Assembly (NCBI RefSeq): GCF_051622035.1
Contig: NC_135362.1
Coordinates: 29,695,001-29,759,000 of the forward strand
Reading direction: 5' to 3'
DNA: 64,000 nt
DNA from: Arctopsyche grandis
Taxonomy: Eukaryota > Arthropoda > Insecta > Trichoptera > Hydropsychidae
Position 1 is the stretch's first letter, and each line of letters starts with the position of its first letter. Positions 12,131 to 23,645 of the stretch are shown piece by piece. Under the pieces are notes generated by a model that made no database searches, had not been told where the DNA came from, and saw only the letters and a program-made list of their open reading frames with translations. The translations under genes and the position numbers were made by a program.

Positions 12131-13670
12131 AGATAATTGTATGTACATTATATATATATAAAAAAAACAAAAAAAAGGATATTCATATACTCTCTTTATT
12201 TATATTGAGCTATTTCTGATTTTATGATTTTCTGGTGATGCAATTTTGCATAAATATGTATGTACATTCATTTCCTGTTCAAATCGAGATGAATTTATTC
12301 CTTTTTTAAAAATTTAATCTTTACTGTTTGTTAGTTGATAGTGTATTTAATGTTAATGTCAAAAATTAAAATTGATTTCATCAAAAGGATGTTACAGCGA
12401 AAATTCTTATGTTAAAATATGATACTTTAATTTTAATTGATCTTAACTCAGAGAGAATAAAATTACAGTTTCTTAGAAATAACTACAAATATAAATCTTA
12501 CGGAAGGACTTTAACTAGTGTCGTTTTATGGATGTAAATAAATTTAGTAAAATTTTAGTGGTAGTTTCATTTAATATGTATTCACATCCCATCTTTATGT
12601 ATTATGTTTATACATATGTATGTACCTATTTATAGTAATTGATAGGTACAAACATCAATTGTACCTATACTATTTATAGTAATTGATAGGTACAAAAACA
12701 AAGCTGAAATAAGATGTATAAATTTTAATTAAAATAACTGAATTAAACATAAAATATTAGCTTAAAAATACGAGTTAATTTTTACAAGCTACTAGAATTT
12801 GAAAAATCGAACTAATGTTTTTTTTTTTATGAAACGATTTACGAAAAATTTTCAAATGTTAATGGCATTCTTGACACTGCGACTCGACGTACAAATCTTT
12901 ATAATAGTATAACTAAGCCTTAATAAATCAGTCACTTTGTGACAAATAACAATTCGGAGCGAGAGACTGTTTTAATGCTTTATTTTATTTTTGCATAACA
13001 CTCTCGGTCTATCAATAGAGAGATAGCAAGCTGAAAAGCGAACTGAGCAAAAAAAAAAGACAAGTCGCCTACTTTGAATATTTATATGCCAGAATGTAAA
13101 ACTACAAATTTATCAAAACGACAAGTATAACGTGGTCGGCAAAGTGCATGCTTTTTTGTTTGAAATGTTTATTATGATTCAAACCCTAGTAATAGTATGA
13201 AAGTGTATTAAATTTACTTTTCCTTTAAAAGGCGATGGAAAACCATCGAAGTAATCTTGTCTAAGATGTTTTATTAAATTACTTTTACATCGACGTTTAT
13301 CAGGTAAAATATTGCTTGCGCAAAATGTGTGTAGGATTTACATTAAAACACAATTGGTGTCAGAAGTGGAATTGCTAATTCAAACTTGTTTCATATAAAA
13401 CTTTTTTGAGGTTGTTCCATACAAAATTGGCCTCATTAAATACATTTTTTTAACTACAATAATTTTTCTCATTTCTATCGTAACTGTCACTGAAAAAATC
13501 AATATGTACTTATCAATTACACTTCATGCTATGACAGATGTTTGTGTAAGGGCACGTACCTCACTTTGAGACCATTCTCAGGATGAGAGCAGCCTCCCTA
13601 CGTTTTCGTGTCTCAGTATCGTCAAATCATATTCTTGCTGGCGTGACTACTCATTTCCATACTCCCTGTT
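12131..13670. other. AT-rich; short LTR-like motif near 13350
   Basis: No gene. At 13350-13372 the sequence aattggtgtcagaagtgg resembles the start of the internal region, next to the primer-binding site, of many LTR retrotransposons. I find no paired LTR or gag-pol sequence, so at most it is a relic. At 12620-12700 the word tttatagtaattgataggta is repeated in tandem. Confidence 0.3.
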
Positions 13671-13671
13671 T

Positions 13672-13784
13672 TTGTCGCACAGCCTTACTTCCGTGTGCGC
13701 AAGCAGAATACAAGGGAATAGGTGACGTCATACCGAGTCCCCTTGTATCCTACTCGCGCACACGTAAGTAAGGCTGTGTGACAA
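13672..13784. repeat. Short foldback element
   Basis: The ends gtcgcacagccttacttccg and the complement of cgtaagtaaggctgtgtgac pair over about 40 nt with few mismatches, around a 25-30 nt centre. It is too short to code. Flanking sequence 13790-13950 belongs to a repeat also present at 17570-17720. Confidence 0.55.
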
Positions 13785-13789
13785 AAACA

Positions 13790-13950
13790 AAGAGAAAAGC
13801 ACATATATCTCCGAATCTCGAGCCAATCAACATTTTTTATTACCAGATTCGTATTTACTGGGCATTGATCTATAAGAAAAGTCATATCTCGTCTCTGAAC
13901 CAAAAAAAGTCGGCATTTGTCGAACAGTGTTATCAATGACTTTTTGACTT
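13790..13950 (+). repeat. Dispersed repeat, pair with 17570-17720
   Basis: It shares gaatctcgagccaatcaaca, cagattcgt, actgggcat and gtcgaacagtgttatcaatg with 17570-17720 in the same orientation. Unclassified, non-coding. Confidence 0.55.
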
Positions 13951-14021
13951 TTTTTTAGTATAATAAAAACTACAAAAAAAAATTGTATAATAGAAAATGG
14001 TCACTAGATCATTATCTATTA

Positions 14022-14430
14022 AAATATGGCTCGGTGGTTGCGTTTATGTTTAACACCGAGAAGTTACCGGGTTCGATCCCATGCTAATCTTTAATGCTAC
14101 TGGTAAGACTTGGATATTTGTGACTACAAATTGATCTTTTCCTATCTGAGTTTGCCAATTTATCTGATTCCATTGTTGAAACGGTTCCTCCATCAAATTG
14201 TAAAAACCATCCTACCCGCTATATTACAAATATCTGAATTTGATTCATGTACAATATGTAAAAAAAAATTTACAAGTATAGATCCATAGATGTCTCTATG
14301 GATTAATTCATTAATTAATTAATAGCTAATTTCGTGTTCGTCAGCCTCTCGAAACACAGCGATTTATGCAATAGAAAATGCTGCAATGTTTGTGAACAAT
14401 TATCTAAGAAGGCATATATCTATGTAAAAA
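14022..14430 (+). mobile_element. tRNA-derived SINE, variant B
   Basis: The head has an A-box-like tggctcggtggttgcg and a B-box gggttcgatccc. The body includes gacttggatatttgtgact, gaaacggttcctccatcaaa and catcctacccgct. The B variant recurs at 22333-22640 (+) and, inverted, at 16645-17105, 22815-23262, 23280-23645, 27300-27742 and 27975-28398. The tail is degenerate. Confidence 0.8.
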
Positions 14431-14572
14431 AAAATCCAAGTTGTTCTGTGAACATTGTTTATGAACAATAAAAATCATTTCAAAATCAAAAAAAGAATTC
14501 CACAAAAAAAGGTTAGCACCCTCAGATAACATACAAATACCCTTCGACGATTTTTTGTGCAATTCTATTGCG

Positions 14573-14753
14573 TTAGGGCCGGGCCGCACCGCTCAACTCG
14601 CGAACAACTTGGTTGAGTGCGACCAGACCAATGCATGCAGGTAGATGGGACATGCCGCACCCGTCAACTTGTTTGTCGCACACATTTCCATACATTTTTT
14701 CGTGTCGCGCGACTAGTCGGCCGACAAAGTTGCACGGTGCGGCCCGGCCCTTA
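14573..14753. mobile_element. Harbinger-like MITE
   Basis: A 175-bp core (14576-14750) has perfect 16-bp inverted ends gggccgggccgcaccg and is flanked on both sides by the 3-bp direct repeat TTA. Three-base TWA target duplications are typical of PIF/Harbinger transposons. The interior is GC-rich relative to the surroundings and non-coding. Confidence 0.7.
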
Positions 14754-14759
14754 GTGCTC

Positions 14760-15235
14760 CGTGAGCATCTTTGAAAGTTTGGATGTCTCGGGAGTGCAAC
14801 TATCTCGAGTGCATTTTTCCGGTCACCTTCCCATACATACATATTCAATTAATTATAATTGATTTTCCAAAACCATTTTACGATAAACGGAAAAATCATG
14901 ACGGTATTAAAAAATAAGTAGATTAGGAATAAGACGATATGTGAATATAAAATTTAAGATTCAACAAATCACACCATTTGAGAAGCGTCGCCACGAAGAT
15001 CGAACACTACCCGAGTATACATACATACTTATGCAGGGAAAAAAGGAATTAAAACAAAATATAAGAGCCTCAAAGCTTCATTGAATCGGAAACTGGCGGG
15101 TTGTAAAACATTTATGGTTATTGCTCGCAAATGAATAGGAAGTCGGTATACAAAAAGACATTATTCACCGGTCAGGGATCGCAAACCGCCCATGGTTGAC
15201 CAGCTCTGGCCTGTCACACTCCCCCCCCCCCTTCC
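14760..15235. other. Unassigned
   Basis: No gene or repeat boundary that I can support. A run of ten C residues lies near 15222. Confidence 0.4.
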
Positions 15236-15600
15236 CTCGTTCATTAAACAGTTAATTAATCTTCATCTCAACATGTTTATTTACCGTGTATAATAATGCG
15301 CCGGGTCTTTGTTAGCGGGCGCATCCATCAATCATTGGTCGCTTAATACGCGGCTCCCGTGCGCGCGTCCCACATTTAAATAATGATCTGCTCGAAAGAG
15401 TAAAAACAATCATTAAAACGATCATCAAATTAAAAAGCGTTAAGCGGTAGCATTTTGTTAATGAAGCGCCGTGTAATTTGCAATTGTTAGTGTCGCCCTA
15501 ATGGGGTGTTTTCACCGGCAAACTGGCTTGTTGATTATGTCATCATCGATGACTGTTCCATGGACTGATTTTGATCTGATTTGTGTCATTGATCAAACGT
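15236..15600. promoter_or_regulatory. Candidate conserved non-coding element
   Basis: This stretch lacks any repeat seen elsewhere in the window and is GC-richer than its surroundings. It is dense in homeodomain-type cores (gttaattaatc, caatcattggtcgc, aacaatcattaaaacgatcat, gttaatgaag). It has no long ORF. By composition it resembles developmental enhancers or conserved non-coding elements, but this is inference only; the target gene is unknown. Confidence 0.25.
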
Positions 15601-16089
15601 GACCTTTTCGCTGGATTGTTACTGAACAAATTAACTACACATAACGAGGGATCGAATCAAATACGTATGTTCATAATTACGTTTTTTTTATTTTTAATCT
15701 GTCACTTTAGATATGTATATAAAAATGATCTCTTCTCCTGGGGCACGTACCAATTTGATGGTTTCGTCACTGTTATTTATTAGAGGCATTAAGCTCCTTA
15801 ACCATTTTATCTTTTTTTTATTACTTTATGTTTGATCTTCTATATATTTATATTTGAAAGGGTCTTTTAGACTGTATTTGCTGGTGGGGTGGTCACCTCA
15901 TGTTGAAGGCTTTAGGCGTAGAATTATTTGACCTTTAAAGCGGGCTTTGAATTTGATCTTCTCTCTTCCATGTTTTGTTTTTGCGGACATTCCCTACTTT
16001 GTGTTTTATTATTTGATAATTTTACTTTATCTCCTATTATTATATTATAATGCTATTGTTTCTTATGATTATGTATTAATGTATATAAT
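15601..16089. other. Unassigned AT-rich
   Basis: Short ORFs at 15583-15783 and 15947-16132 are AT-driven and unrecognised. No other signal. Confidence 0.4.
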
Positions 16090-16595
16090 TAACCAGCAGC
16101 GTGGTCTAGTGGTTGAATTATTTCGTACTTGATGTTACGAGTTCGATTTTCCGCTAAGTGTCGTTGTTGGCCAGACCTTGATTTGTCTAGGTCGATCGTT
16201 TCTTATCAGAATTTGCCAATTTTTCTGATTTTCATTGAAACGATTCCTGTAAAATTGGCGTTTCCTTCCCAATTTTCTGTTGCGAACCTTTAGTTATTGT
16301 TATATCTTAGGTTTCGCCATATTGCTCACCATAGATGTCTCTGTGGTTGTTTATCGAATATAAAATTCGTATTGTTACATGAAAGTTATTCATCGTTATT
16401 TATCGTATTAATACGATGTTTGTAATATATGTATACTGACCATAGATGTCAGATATTTAGATTTACATGTATCTATGTAATAATTATGTGGACCAGGATG
16501 GCGCATTTGGGGTTTACCTGTTAAGCCTTCCTGGTATATTTGTATCTATGTATGTGAAAATATGTACAATGTAAAATAAAAAAAATAAAATAAAT
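16090..16595 (+). mobile_element. tRNA-derived SINE, variant A, near full length
   Basis: The head reads cagcagcgtggtctagtgg then gagttcgattttcc (degenerate B-box). The body matches 2095-2470. The 3' end runs through ccaggatggcgcatttgg and cctgttaagccttcctggta to an A-rich aaaataaaataaa tail near 16590. The most complete + copy of variant A, about 500 bp. Confidence 0.8.
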
Positions 16596-16644
16596 GTATT
16601 TTTTGCCTGTGCCTACTGTAGTATCCGTGTACTGTAATGCCATA

Positions 16645-17105
16645 ATGGTTCTACTTAAATTTATTTTTTTATTTTTATATATGTATATACATATATACCA
16701 GGAAGGCTTGACAGGCCTTCCTGGACAATTAATTACAAACAATACAGCATTTTATTATTACATAAATCACTGTATTTCCAGAAGCTGAAGAACACGAAAT
16801 AGCAATTAATTAATTAATTAATTATAGAATTAATCCATTGAGACATCTATGGATTTAGATTTGTACATAATTTTTACAAATTATACACACAATACATACT
16901 GAAGATTTGTCTGACAACAGATTTTTTGCCAATTTTGAGGAACCGTTTCAACAATGATCAGATAAAATATTGGCAAACTCTGATAAGAAAAGATCGATTT
17001 GGAGTCACAAATACCCCCTATCTAACCAGCAGTATGGCGGATCGAACCCACTGATCACTTGGTGCTAAAAATACACGCTACCATTGAGCCATACTCCTGG
17101 CTAAA
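16645..17105 (-). mobile_element. tRNA-derived SINE, variant B, full length
   Basis: Read on the minus strand, the head is ggagtatggctcaatggtag with gggttcgatccg as B-box. The body contains gatcgatcttttct-type and gaaacggttcctcaaaattgg words, and the 3' box is ccaggaaggcctgtcaagcc followed by an A-rich tail (T-rich on +, 16655-16675). It lies tail-to-tail with the preceding SINE. Confidence 0.8.
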
Positions 17106-17569
17106 TGTAAATATGTAAATTATGATTCTGAATACCTGGATCTTTTCAATTCGTGGGAGTCCCACAGCTCTGTATCATTTCCGGGATTCCCAGAATCCGT
17201 GACACGACGAAATAATATACAATTATTGTTTTATTTTAATGACTTTAATGACGATATAATCAGCCGTAGCTAGAGGTAGTACGCAAACATGTTTAATTAA
17301 GAATTTTTTAAGTTTAAATTTAAAACTATTTATTATATTTTTTCATATATGTATGTATGAAATAGTATTAACAAAGGGAAAAAATACGTACTTCTGACTT
17401 TTGGTTTGAACTGAACGACTACTTAGAGAGATTTAAAAGCTGAAAAGTACTACAAATGAAAGATAAAATACCCGACTATAAATTCCAATATTCATTTTGA
17501 ACAAGAAATTGACAAATTTTGAGACATCGACCGAACAACACCAAGATATAGAAAAATCGCACGATTTAA

Positions 17570-17720
17570 AAAACACATATACATATATCCGAATCTCGAG
17601 CCAATCAACAAATTTTATTAACAGATTCGTGTTCACTGGGCATAGATCTACAAGGAAAATCATATTTCGTCTCTGAACCAAAAAAAAAAAGTCGTCATAT
17701 GTCGAACAGTGTTATCAATG
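17570..17720 (+). repeat. Dispersed repeat, pair with 13790-13950
   Basis: Same-orientation second copy, sharing ccgaatctcgagccaatcaa and tgtcgaacagtgttatcaat. It is followed by unassigned sequence up to the MITE at 17894. Confidence 0.55.
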
Positions 17721-17893
17721 GTTTGGTACCATTTTATGATGATGTCTACCACACACATTAGGGACATAAAGTCCCAACTGTTCCAGCAACGAAGGGCATC
17801 ACGTAGAAGCTGGAGAACAAAACGAATTATAATGATATTCACAACGCAATTTTGACAACGAAATAAATGATTTTTTCACTTCTACGTGAAATC

Positions 17894-18426
17894 TTAAGAG
17901 GGCTGGACAGCAGCGCCTTGTCCATACAAACGTACTATACTTCTCCCTTCCTCAATTATGGCACTAGAGAAATTATTTTTTAATATGCTATGGATATCCA
18001 CCATTGGGGTGCATCTATCGTTTTATTTTTCTGATTAATTATTTTTTATAGGAGCTAGGAGCCGCCAAAAATCTATAAAATCGCCTCTTTTTTACAACCA
18101 CGAAACGAGTCCAGCGTGCTTATTTAACGGTTGATTTAAAAAAAAATACGCCAATAGATGCACAGAAAGTATCTTTCTCATACCGATGATGAAATTTTTT
18201 TAAAAATTGGTCCAGTTTTGGAGGAGAAAATAGGAGAATACAAAACCTCGATTTTTTCAATTTTAAATACGTTTTATCTGGTCGAAGGGCAACTGTCGCA
18301 TTCACTCAATATATATATTGATATATATTGTCGCATTCACTCAATATATATATACACTCAATATATGTATATATCGAAGAAAAGAACGGTAACAAAATTA
18401 AGGTTTCGGCTGTACAGCCCTCTTAA
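17894..18426 (+). mobile_element. TTAA-flanked MITE, copy 2 (intact)
   Basis: A 533-bp element starting ttaagagggctggacagc and ending with its inverted counterpart gctgtacagccctcttaa, with TTAA at both ends. Inside are a conserved segment (atctttctcataccgatgat) and atatattga palindromic runs. It is the reference copy of the three seen here. No transposase; probably mobilised by a piggyBac-type enzyme in trans. Confidence 0.8.
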
Positions 18427-18961
18427 GCACAAAGGGGATTTTTTTTTAATTATAAGTTTATAACAATGAAAAGTTATGGTCTAACTAACTAACCTTAATG
18501 TAAGAGACAAATGTATAAAAGGCAATCGGAGCTAGTAAATGTTTTGATACGAAGCTGACATTTGCCTCGGGGTACGAGTATGAGTACATACATATGAGCG
18601 AGTGATGTGATAATCAGCGGTAACTGGCGTGTGAGGCCACCCAACAATGGGGGCACTCCTCACAGCTCCTCACGCATATCTCAAAACGATAATTAATCAA
18701 GCAGTCCGGTCCGAGGGATGAGAGTGCAATCGAATAGGCAGCCGTGGCTGTAGAATCGGCAGTCGAAACAATTAAAGTGGTCCGGTCGACAGCCCGCGCC
18801 GGAGATGGTCGCCAACCAAAAAAAGTTGTTCCGATGTTGGCTTCGGCATCCAGTGCTGGACGTCCTCAACCAGCCCACTCCAGACCAGCTGCTGCTTCGG
18901 CGAAGAAACCGGCGCATACTGACTTCGACCGTTGATGAGCGTCTAATGCGTCCAGACAGGT
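18427..18961 (+). other. GC-richer segment with small unknown ORF
   Basis: An ORF at 18744-18935 (63 codons, MAVESAVETIKVV...) is alanine- and proline-rich in its second half and lies just before a repeat boundary at 18962. I recognise no family. A truncated gag-like ORF of a retroelement is one possibility; chance is another. Confidence 0.2.
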
Positions 18962-20170
18962 GTGCCGTTACAATGCGATTTCAATTGAACCGAAATTCGG
19001 AAACCGAAAACCAATAAATAATATAGTATATAATGTGCAACAGTGACCCTCAACTTGAAGGAATTTCCTGGTGGCCTTCGTCACAAAGAGCTGAAATTCA
19101 CAGCAGATCATCATAAGCTTGCCTATTTGCCATCAGATGGCAAACAACGCACATCGTTTGTACTTTATTTTTTTACTTTATCTATGTACGTAGTAACAAT
19201 AGATGAAGTTTTGTGATCATGCAAAAATTCAAACTCGAGATTTTGAATGATTCGAACTCAGTATTGATCACTGATCACGTTTTCATGGTCTAGAAAAAAT
19301 GTTTATGTGTGTGTTTGTGTATTTTGGACATTTTTTGAACACCGTTATTCCTATCGAACTGAAACTTAGTATCGGTTACTGAAATTCTTATCGATACACT
19401 TACTGAAATTCTTATCGATCACTGGCAAAACACATTGTTTTGTCAGTGATGAGTAGAGTACGGATAGCCAAGGTGCCGCTTATTGTTCAATTGTTGTAAA
19501 TGCTTTGTAAAAAAGGTTCGGCAAACCTTTAACAATGCATTTACAACATTTGAACAATAAACGGCACCTTGGTTATCCGGGCTCTAGTGATGAGCCGGAT
19601 CCACAGCGCGCCGTTTATTGTTCAATTGTTGTAAATGCTATTGTTCAATTGTTGTAAAAGGTTCGCCCAACCTTTTTTTTGTACTCTAGCTTTGTAAATA
19701 GAGCCAAACCGCCCCAATTCCTGGAAAAAGCACGGTCTCTATCCGCAGTCTAATGATGACGTATGGATGTGAAACTTGGGCACTGAACACCAAGATGCTA
19801 CACAAAGTCCAATGTATTCAAAGAAGCACGGAACACTGTATGCTCGGCATAACGAGGAAAGACAGGAAGCGGAATACGTGGGTGAGAAGTACATATGACA
19901 AAGGTAGTGGACATAGTGGATAGAGTAAAGAGATTGAAATGGCAATGGAAGGGCCACGTGGCTAGAAGAATGGACGAAAGGTGGACAAAAAAGTGCTTGA
20001 ATGGTACCCGAGAGAATGCAAAAGGGTAAAAGGAAGACCGCAGGGAAGATGGACAGATGGGTAGACGAAATTAGGAAAAAATTTGTGAGGTGAGATGGAT
20101 GAGAGTTGCGCAAAACAGAGACGAGTGGAAGCCTGTTGGAGAGGCCTTCATCCAGCAATGAATGGTGAAT
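18962..20170 (+). mobile_element. LINE 3' fragment (family C), copy 1, MITE-interrupted
   Basis: Sequence 18962-19165 and the later part match 30267-31145 closely. At 19743 the frame TYGCETWALNTKMLHKVQ opens, the typical C-terminal region after the reverse transcriptase of RTE-type LINEs, followed by VKRLKWQWKGHVARRMDE. This copy has frameshifts (for example near 19890). A family-X MITE (19455-19730) has been inserted just before the coding part. The end is near ggtgaatggctgtagat. Confidence 0.75.
19455..19730. mobile_element. Foldback MITE family X, copy 4
   Basis: The inverted ends cggatagccaaggtgccg and cggcaccttggttatccgg surround the family core (gtaaatgctttgtaaaaaagg, aacctttaacaatgcattt). 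A second, partial unit follows to about 19730. It interrupts a LINE remnant whose uninterrupted form is at 30720. Confidence 0.7.
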
Positions 20171-20185
20171 GGCTGTAGATTATGA

Positions 20186-20375
20186 TTTAAGGCCGGATAA
20201 CCAAGGTGCCGTCTTGAAAAAAAACGGAGCCATAAGGTGCTGCGTATTGTTCATTGCATTGTTAAAGGTTCACCGAACGTTTTTTTTTTTTGGACTCTAG
20301 CTTTGTAAATAGAGCTAAACCGCCCCAATTCCTGGAAAACGCAATGTGTCTATCCGGTGTCTAATTATGATGATA
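20186..20375 (+). mobile_element. Foldback MITE family X, copy 5
   Basis: It begins ggccggataaccaaggtgcc and ends around aatgtgtctatccgg. The reverse complement is at 6308-6480. No ORF. Confidence 0.65.
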
Positions 20376-20389
20376 TCCATATATACCAG

Positions 20390-20820
20390 ATATCCATATG
20401 GCCTAATCCTGGCAATTTTTTGCAAATATCGATATACAATTTTTGGAATAATTTTAACAAAGCATCATAGAGACATCTATTGATAAATATTTCTTTTATA
20501 TAAATCGTCAAATTTCGAGAAATTGAAAAACTTTAAATTTGCGAGACATTTATGGACAAATTTGCAGCATATTTATACGAATCAGCGAAATTCGAGATGC
20601 TGAAAACTCGAAAATTGGTAAAGGTTGCCAATTTGTTGGAAACGTTTCTATAAAACCAGATAAACTGACAAACACTGATAGGAGACGATTGAACCGGAGT
20701 CATAACTCATAAGATCTGGCCAGCAGCAACCAGTGGGACCCATGATTATATAACCCATGACCACTATGTTCGAAAGCATATATGCTAACCACTAGTCTGT
20801 GCTACTGGTTATAATATAAA
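20390..20820 (-). mobile_element. Degenerate tRNA-derived SINE
   Basis: On the minus strand it retains the head (aaccagtagcacag-type start, tagtggttagc) and body words equivalent to the other copies (gatcgtttcctat-like, tttgccaat). It is diverged and has lost a clear B-box. Confidence 0.5.
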
Positions 20821-22332
20821 ACAACCATTTGCTGAATAATTCGATTTATATAGGTAGGTTCAATACTGTATCATGGTTAGATATTTTCTTAAAATGGCCC
20901 AGTTGACCAACTAAACAAGCTTTCAAAACAATCGCTTCTGAATGTATGTGGCTATATTTTATTATGTATGCTATGTCAAATATAAGAGACGATTTATCTG
21001 TAAATTTTAGCCTCTCAGCTCTCTCTTGGTATGTATTGAAAAAGGACGATTTTCACAATAAATAGTATATATATTTACTCCATTAGATAAAAAATGTCTT
21101 GTTGTATGTTTGTTATGCAATAAAGAATGTGCAATGTAATAGTATTTTTTTATGTAAAGTATAATAGGTACGCCGCTGAACTGTGCTTAGATAAGGGGAA
21201 AAAATGTCCTTTCGAAAATAAACAGTCACGAATAATAATAATAGTGTATTATAAAATAGTTAGAGCGATAGTCCTCGAGTTGTCGATCGTGATCGACTGG
21301 TCATTTGTTAAAGTTTATGGGGTCGATTTCGAGCAATCGTGATTTTCAACCATGACAACATTATATTGTTACTTTTAAGTTTGTGACCAGAATGAAATCC
21401 AATATTAGAATAGGTATTTTATAATTAATTGCTTCGAACGAGCAGCACGAGACATTCAAAAGTTCACAAATACACACATATACTTCTATATAATTATTAA
21501 AAAATCAATAAAAGACACAACAATTTAAATATATTTAATTCAAATAAAAATATTCACTTTTGTTCTACGGATGTTCAAGAAAAAAAAACAAATGAACATT
21601 GAAATAATTTAGCCAATATTTAAACCGAAGAAAAATCTTTATAGAGACATCTATGATTCAAAATTAAAAATAGCATAAATAAATTTCTTTTATATGACAA
21701 ATCAGAATAATTGCATATAAAATTGATGATATATCATATTTTAAATAAAAAAATATTTTTTCTTATTATTTAACTTATTATTTATTCAGGATCATTTCCT
21801 CTGCACAATAAAATAGCACAAGCTATTGATCGTATTATAACTGCATGTAGTCACAAAGCTATGTAAATATCAAATTGCATGGGTTTTTGTAGCCTGTTTC
21901 TATTGTTGCCTATTCTGAGGAGTATTCTCCAGTGGCCGCCCGTTATATTTTGTAAATAATGAAACGGGAAGTGGTTTGTGGATAGGATGAATACAACCAT
22001 TATGAACGTGTGTGAGTTTCAGCGATGCTTTTGCTCGAAATCGACAGGGCGTAGCTGAAACTCCGCCATGCAAAGTATTCAGTAGCGGCGCATTGTGCAA
22101 AAAGAGGCTGCTGGGTCGGATTCCAGTGGCGGCGGCGGGACGTGCCCTCACATACATTAGCCAGTGGCGGCTAATTAGAGTTTTTGCGAATAGGGGGAGG
22201 GGGGGCAGGACGCACCGCTATGCCGCCCACCCGACACCCAACATTGACAATAAGAACAGTGGCGTCCCGTGACACCTCAAAAACTAATTGAACTTTTTAT
22301 TAAAATTTTATTTAATTTGAAAGAAATTTCAT
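20821..22332. other. No gene supported; possible DNA-transposon ends
   Basis: It is AT-rich to about 21890, then a GC-richer patch (21900-22280) with ORFs of 85-86 codons on opposite strands that shadow each other. The words ccagtggcggc and cagtggcgtcccgtgac occur at 22125-22275 and resemble DNA-transposon termini, but I cannot pair them convincingly. Confidence 0.35.
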
Positions 22333-22640
22333 TAGCCAGCAGTATGGCTCGGTGGTTGCGTTTATGTTTAGCACCGAGAGATTACTGGGTTCGATCCCGT
22401 GCTAATCTTTAATACTGCTGGTCAGACTTGGATATTTGTGACTCCAAGTCGATCGTTTCTTATCAGAGTTTCTTATCAATTTATCTGATTTTCATTGTTG
22501 AAACGGTTCCTCCACCAAATTGGCAAAAATCATCCTACCCGCTGTCACGAATATCTGAATTTGATTTATGTACAATATGTAAAAATTTATGTACAAGTCT
22601 AAATCCATAGATGGATAATTCATTCATTCATTAAAACTTA
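22333..22640 (+). mobile_element. tRNA-derived SINE, variant B
   Basis: Head agcagtatggctcggtggttg, B-box gggttcgatccc, then gtcagacttggatatttgtga and catcctacccgctgtcac. It ends without the terminal ccaggaagg box, so it is 3'-truncated or deleted. Confidence 0.8.
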
Positions 22641-22814
22641 TACAACGAGCTGCATGATATTGTGACGTTCAAGAAAATTACAAAAACGAAAGAAAAAATA
22701 AAATATTACATCAGCGCAGGCGTCACGAACAGTGTGTGTGACTAATCAACAATGTCAAATGTGACAAAATCAGCCATTTTCTATGTATAGATCGATTTCT
22801 TTACGAATATTGGT

Positions 22815-23262
22815 GTTTTATTTATTTTATTTTATTTTACATAGATATATACATACCAGGAAGGCTTAACAGGAAGACCCCAATACGTCTTCCTGGACAA
22901 TTAATTACAAATAATGCAGCATTGTATTATAACATAAATCACTGTATTTCCAGAAGCTGAAGAACACGAAATAGCAATTAATTACAGAATTAATCCATTG
23001 AGACATTTATGGATTTAGATTTTTGTACATAATTTTTACAAATTATACACACAATAGATACAGAAGATTTGTGACAGCAAGAAAGATGATTTTTTGCCAA
23101 TTTTGAGGAACCGAATCAGATAAAATTGGCAAACTCTGATAAGAAACGATCGATTTGGAGTCACAAATACTCCCCAAATCTAACCAGTAGCATGGCGGAT
23201 CGAACCCACTGATCACTTGATGCTAAACATACACGCTACCATTAAGCTATACTGCTGGCTTT
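22815..23262 (-). mobile_element. tRNA-derived SINE, variant B, full length
   Basis: On + it starts with an A-tail complement (ttattttattttattttac), then taccaggaaggcttaacagg. It ends with the complement of the tRNA-like head (ggatcgaacccactgatcac, ctaccattaagctatactgc). It is very close to 16645-17105, pointing to recent activity. Confidence 0.8.
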
Positions 23263-23279
23263 ATTTTTTACATATACAC

Positions 23280-23645
23280 GATATATACCAGGAAGACCTG
23301 CCAGGTAGACTCCAATGCGCCTTCCTAGATAATTAATTAAAAACATTGCAGCATTTTTATTACACAAGTCGCTAAATTACGACACATCTATGAATTTTAA
23401 CTTTTATACAAATTTTATTTTACATAAATCATATTCAAACAGTGGTGACATAGTGGGTAGGATGGTTTTTTTAGGCAATTTAATGGAGGAACCGTTTCAA
23501 CAATGAAATGATCGACTTGAATGAAATATCCAAATCTGACCTGCAGCATTACAGATAATATACTCAAAATAAATTATTTTCAATCCCGAACCCGGCGACC
23601 TCTCGGTTCTAGGTAAAAGCCTAACCACCGAGCCTTGCTGCTGGC
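23280..23645 (-). mobile_element. tRNA-derived SINE, variant B
   Basis: Terminal box ataccaggaagacctgccagg at the left, head complement ctaaccaccgagccttgctg at the right, with an internal deletion and a small insertion near 23560. It lies in tandem with the previous SINE. Confidence 0.75.

Noticed and set aside
14022..14110. Possible tRNA gene
   Set aside because: It has A- and B-box matches but no closable acceptor or anticodon stem, and the same head precedes a long common body, so it is a SINE.
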